NCBI GenBank assembly: GCA_013289685.1
Contig: JABCZL010000014.1
Location: 62,001-126,000 of the forward strand
Direction of reading: 5' to 3'
Origin: Acidobacteriota bacterium
GTDB lineage: Bacteria; Acidobacteriota; Terriglobia; Terriglobales; Acidobacteriaceae
Length of the DNA stretch: 64,000 nucleotides
Shown: positions 61,005-64,000 of the stretch, in pieces
Layout of the letters: each line of letters begins with the position of its first letter
Position numbering within the stretch: the first letter of the stretch is position 1
Notes under the pieces: model-generated
What the model was told of the DNA's origin: nothing
The model's input: the letters and a program-made list of their open reading frames with translations, nothing else
Databases searched by the model: none
Translations under genes and position numbers: made by a program

Positions 61005-64000
61005 TCACTTGACGATGAGCGTTACAGGCAGTGAGTGTCGCAAAGCGCCCGAAGTTCCTGTGACTGTGATCGTGTAGGTTCCAGGAGTTGTTCCAGACTG
61101 GGGCGGCGAAACGATGCCGGTTCCTCCGGCGCATCCAGACATGTAGACCAGAGCCCCGCTCACAAGAACTAGAAGGATGATCATCCGAAGCTTTCTCGAC
61201 CGAAGCCGGGAACCCACCAGAATAATTCCGAATAGGCCAACGGCTTGTAACTGGATCCATATTGCAATCGGACGGTCTTGGGTTGAACCAAGGTTAGCTG
61301 CCTGCGCGACAGCTGCCGTCGTGGAAATGCTCAGGTTGACCGCTGCGGGGTTTCCGCCCGGGGTCACCTTGGTCGGCGATAGGCTGCAGGTCGTCAGAGC
61401 GGGCGCCCCGCCACAGCTGAGCTGGACAGCACTGGTGAACGGTCCCCCCAGTGGACTAAGAGTCAGTGTGTAGCTGGCTGTTATGCCAGCCTTAACCGTG
61501 TCGCTGCTCGGTGAACCCGTCAGCCAGAAATCTGATCCCGCGCCGGACAGTCCGACCATTTGCGGACCACCCAGAGCGTTGTCGTTGATGGTCAGGGCCC
61601 CGCTGCGCATTCCAGAAGCTGTCGGAGTGAACGTAATGCTGATCGTACAACTGGAGCTAGCGGCTATCGCGGTCGGGCATGTGTTGGTTTGCGCGTAGTC
61701 TCCCGTCGACTGGACGCTGTTGATACTCAATGCCGCGTTACCACTGTTGGTGAGGGTTACGGTTCGTGCTGCACTGGAGATTCCCACCTGTTGTCCAGGA
61801 AAGGCCAAGCTCGTGGGGGTAACGGTGGCGATGGGGGCGGGCGCGCCCGAACCAGTCCCGGTAAGAGTCACGGTTTGAGGGCTGCCCTGAGCGTTGTCAC
61901 TGAGGGTCAGTGCTCCGCTTCGACTTCCGGTTACTTTCGGTGTGAAGGTCACGTTGAGGGCGCAACCGGAGTTGGGAGCCAATGTACCGGGACAGCTGTT
62001 GATTTGGGCGAAGTCTCCCGTCGACTGGATGCCGTTAATGTTCAAAGTTGCGTTGCCGGTGTTGGTGAGGGTCACAACTTGAGCCGCACTGGAGGTTCCC
62101 ACCGTTTGAGCTGAAAAGACCAGGCTTGCGGGACTCAGACCGGCAACAGCACCGGAGCCGCTGCCGCTCAAGTTGACGGCATGGGGCGACCCCGCTGCAT
62201 CATCCTGAATCAGGATTGATCCCGAGCGGGCCCCCACGGCGGTGGGGGTAAAGGTCACAGAAAACGTGCAGCTAGCAGCGGCTGGTACGCTGGCCCCGCA
62301 ATTATCGGTCTCCGCAAAATCTCCGTTGCTTGTGATCGATGAAATCGACAGCGGCGAACTGCCCATGTTGCGCAGCAGGACAGTTCGGAGCTGGCTGCTT
62401 GAGCCGACCGCCTGACTGGCGTACTGCAAAGAAGCGGGACTTAAGGCAACGGCAGGAGCGGACGCGGCTCCCATCTTCAGAATGAAGGCGTCAGTATTCC
62501 CTCCCAATACACTCTGGAACGCAGACTGTGTCACCGGGAAATCACTGGAATCCGTCATACCGGCTATATAAAGATTGCCACTCGCATCGAGAACCATTCC
62601 TGCTGGCGCCGGCTGATCATTCCCGCTGCCGCCGAGATATGTGGCGAATAGCTGTGTGCTGGCCGTCGGGTCAATCTCCACTAGTAAAACATCATTTCCG
62701 TTAGAGAAGCTTTCGATCCCGTTCACCGTGCCGAATGAGCCGCTTCCTGTGAAACCCAGAATATAGGCATCATTGTTTCCGTCGAGCACAATGGCCTGCG
62801 GGATGGCATAGTTGTTTGGACCGAGGTACGTCGAGTACGTCAGTGTCGCACCGGCGGCGTCGAACTTAGTAGCGAACGCGTAGTTGCATCCAAATCCATA
62901 AACGCTGGGGTCACAAATGCTGGTCGAAGTGATGGGGAAAGTTCCGTTACCGATCGTGACTCCGGTTACATAGACCGAGCCAGACCCATCTACTGCTAGC
63001 GCCTCTAGCTCGGTTATCAGCCCGCTGGGATCAAAGAAATACGTTGAATACTGGAGACTTCCGCTGACGTTGAATTTGCTGACGAATCCTACTGTGCCAC
63101 TCCCCGGTTGGGTAGAATCTGTGGTCTGATAAGCGCCGTGCGTGACAGGAAAGTTGTAAGTATTCGTGGTGCCGGTAACATAAGCGTTACCCGCGGTGTC
63201 CAGCACCATGCCGAGAATGAAGCTGGCAGGTGGTATCCAGCAAGGAGTTCCCCCGCAGTTGAGCGGCAGGTTCAAATTGCCACCGAAATAAGTGGAGTAG
63301 GACAGGGACGATCCGTCCGGGCTGAACTTCGTCAGAAACCCGTAGCTGCCATACATCCCCCCAAGGTTGGCTGAGACGCTGGATTGATAAGCGTTGGCAA
63401 CCGGAAGATTTGTTGAGGATGTGTATCCGGCGATGATCATTTCTCCCGCAGGGTCAATGGCGACGCTGGACGGTAGATCCGAACCATTTCCCCCGAAGTA
63501 AGTCGAGTACAGGAGCGACGAACCATCCTGAGAGATCTTAGTGAGAAAACCGTTCGATGATCCGGGATAGGTTCCCTGAAACGGATTGACCATCGGAAAG
63601 TCGGCAGATGCCGTACTGCCGGTAACGTAAACGTTATTTGCAGAATCGAGTGCCAGGGCGTAGCCAAAATCCGCGTTGCTACCACCGATGTAATCGGCGT
63701 ACAAAAGGTTCGACCCAGAGGGATCAAGTTTCGCCACGAAAACGTGGTCTGTACCCGTTGGAAGCGAGCCCAGAGTCGCCAGCGGGAAGTCGGCTGAGTC
63801 TGTAGACCCTGCCACGTACACGCTGCCCGTGCTGTCCACAGCGATTCCCGCAGGCTGGTCGGTACCGCTTCCTCCCAGGTACGTCGAGTAGACGAGCACG
63901 GGGTCAATCACCAGCGGCTTCGCTCGATCGTAAGGAGCCACGTGAAAACTGATGTGTGTCGGATCATTCACGACGTATCCCCCGTCAACGACGACGAGCT
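61005..64000 (-). CDS. Large secreted SBBP beta-propeller/HYDIN-like protein, 5' end cut
   Basis: The frame is open from 64000 to its stop at 61005 and has no convincing start, so the N-terminus lies beyond the window. At least 998 residues are visible. The first half has SBBP repeats such as VYSTYLGGSGTDQPAGIAVD, NVYVTGSTASADFP and SLLYSTYFGGNGSDLPSSVA. The second half has three choice-of-anchor D/HYDIN-like domains (LQYASQAVGSSSQLRTVLLR, TVTLTGTGSG). A further Ig-like domain and the membrane segment MIILLVLVSGALVYMSG lie near the end. Proteins of this type are large surface or secreted proteins of Acidobacteriota with no known function. Confidence 0.85.
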   Translation of the reverse strand, partial: LVVVDGGYVVNDPTHISFHVAPYDRAKPLVIDPVLVYSTYLGGSGTDQPAGIAVDSTGSVYVAGSTDSADFPLATLGSLPTGTDHVFVAKLDPSGSNLLYADYIGGSNADFGYALALDSANNVYVTGSTASADFPMVNPFQGTYPGSSNGFLTKISQDGSSLLYSTYFGGNGSDLPSSVAIDPAGEMIIAGYTSSTNLPVANAYQSSVSANLGGMYGSYGFLTKFSPDGSSLSYSTYFGGNLNLPLNCGGTPCWIPPASFILGMVLDTAGNAYVTGTTNTYNFPVTHGAYQTTDSTQPGSGTVGFVSKFNVSGSLQYSTYFFDPSGLITELEALAVDGSGSVYVTGVTIGNGTFPITSTSICDPSVYGFGCNYAFATKFDAAGATLTYSTYLGPNNYAIPQAIVLDGNNDAYILGFTGSGSFGTVNGIESFSNGNDVLLVEIDPTASTQLFATYLGGSGNDQPAPAGMVLDASGNLYIAGMTDSSDFPVTQSAFQSVLGGNTDAFILKMGAASAPAVALSPASLQYASQAVGSSSQLRTVLLRNMGSSPLSISSITSNGDFAETDNCGASVPAAASCTFSVTFTPTAVGARSGSILIQDDAAGSPHAVNLSGSGSGAVAGLSPASLVFSAQTVGTSSAAQVVTLTNTGNATLNINGIQSTGDFAQINSCPGTLAPNSGCALNVTFTPKVTGSRSGALTLSDNAQGSPQTVTLTGTGSGAPAPIATVTPTSLAFPGQQVGISSAARTVTLTNSGNAALSINSVQSTGDYAQTNTCPTAIAASSSCTISITFTPTASGMRSGALTINDNALGGPQMVGLSGAGSDFWLTGSPSSDTVKAGITASYTLTLSPLGGPFTSAVQLSCGGAPALTTCSLSPTKVTPGGNPAAVNLSISTTAAVAQAANLGSTQDRPIAIWIQLQAVGLFGIILVGSRLRSRKLRMIILLVLVSGALVYMSGCAGGTGIVSPPQSGTTPGTYTITVTGTSGALRHSLPVTLIVK

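Noticed and set aside
1-64000. CRISPR array, rRNA genes, prophage or complete insertion sequence
   Set aside because: No regularly spaced repeats, no rRNA sequence and no transposase or phage structural gene were recognised anywhere in the window.

Overview
The window looks like a chromosomal segment of an Acidobacteriota (Terriglobia-like) bacterium. This is an inference from gene content: a GloVer-repeat protein, a very large SBBP/HYDIN-type secreted protein, a winged-helix/TPR protein, a succinate dehydrogenase of the long cytochrome b type, and an exosortase-type exopolysaccharide (EPS) locus. No rRNA or intact tRNA is present to settle the taxonomy.

Positions 1-27880 are one large minus-strand EPS locus. 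It reads, in transcription order, from a NusG-like antiterminator (27880) through a sigma54-type regulator, Wza-like exporter, beta-barrel, Wzz-like protein, ExeA-like ATPase, CapB-like kinase, a degenerate GGDEF protein, an ATP-grasp protein, and a striking 876-residue fusion of aspartate kinase, degenerate GGDEF and polyprenyl-phosphate sugar transferase. It continues with a DUF354 protein, a FemAB-like protein, an unknown protein, UDP-GlcNAc 2-epimerase, RmlC, a nucleotide-sugar epimerase, a deacetylase and a secreted beta-helix protein. After a 0.5 kb gap come a GT4, a second FemAB-like protein, an FkbM methyltransferase, an O-antigen-ligase-like protein and a GT2 cut by the window edge. 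A perfect -24/-12 promoter lies at 28094-28110, about 200 nt before the first gene. Three 16-bp dyads of the form KTGCA-N6-TGCAM lie upstream of it. A fourth sits just upstream of the sigma70-type promoter of a small secreted protein (28716-29075) that ends in a VPEGG/TM/RRR exosortase-like sorting signal. Dyads, EPS operon and sorting-signal protein together look like an undescribed regulon.

Positions 29492-35739 hold a plus-strand catabolic set: an MFS transporter, an old-yellow-enzyme homologue, a DHDPS-like protein and a broken lactate-racemase-like gene, followed by a ParB-domain protein and a HugZ-like flavin protein. Positions 36980-39683 carry envelope genes (peptidoglycan-binding protein, M23 peptidase, L,D-transpeptidase) and an orphan BrnA-like antitoxin. 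Positions 40061-48467 carry a GloVer protein, a winged-helix/TPR regulator, an SRPBCC-like protein and an sdhCAB operon.

Positions 48468-52300 are a scarred region. It holds a 138-bp element with 13-bp terminal inverted repeats, a protein-kinase fragment abutting a DinB fragment at one junction, two tRNA-3'-end-like remnants and two decayed receiver genes. Positions 50347-59965 are rich in second-messenger signalling: two REC-like/PilZ modules, a PAS-PAS-GGDEF-EAL-REC-PilZ protein, a REC-GGDEF protein, a Crp/Fnr regulator and two proteins sharing an RsbRD-like helical domain. The window ends in a partial large secreted beta-propeller protein.
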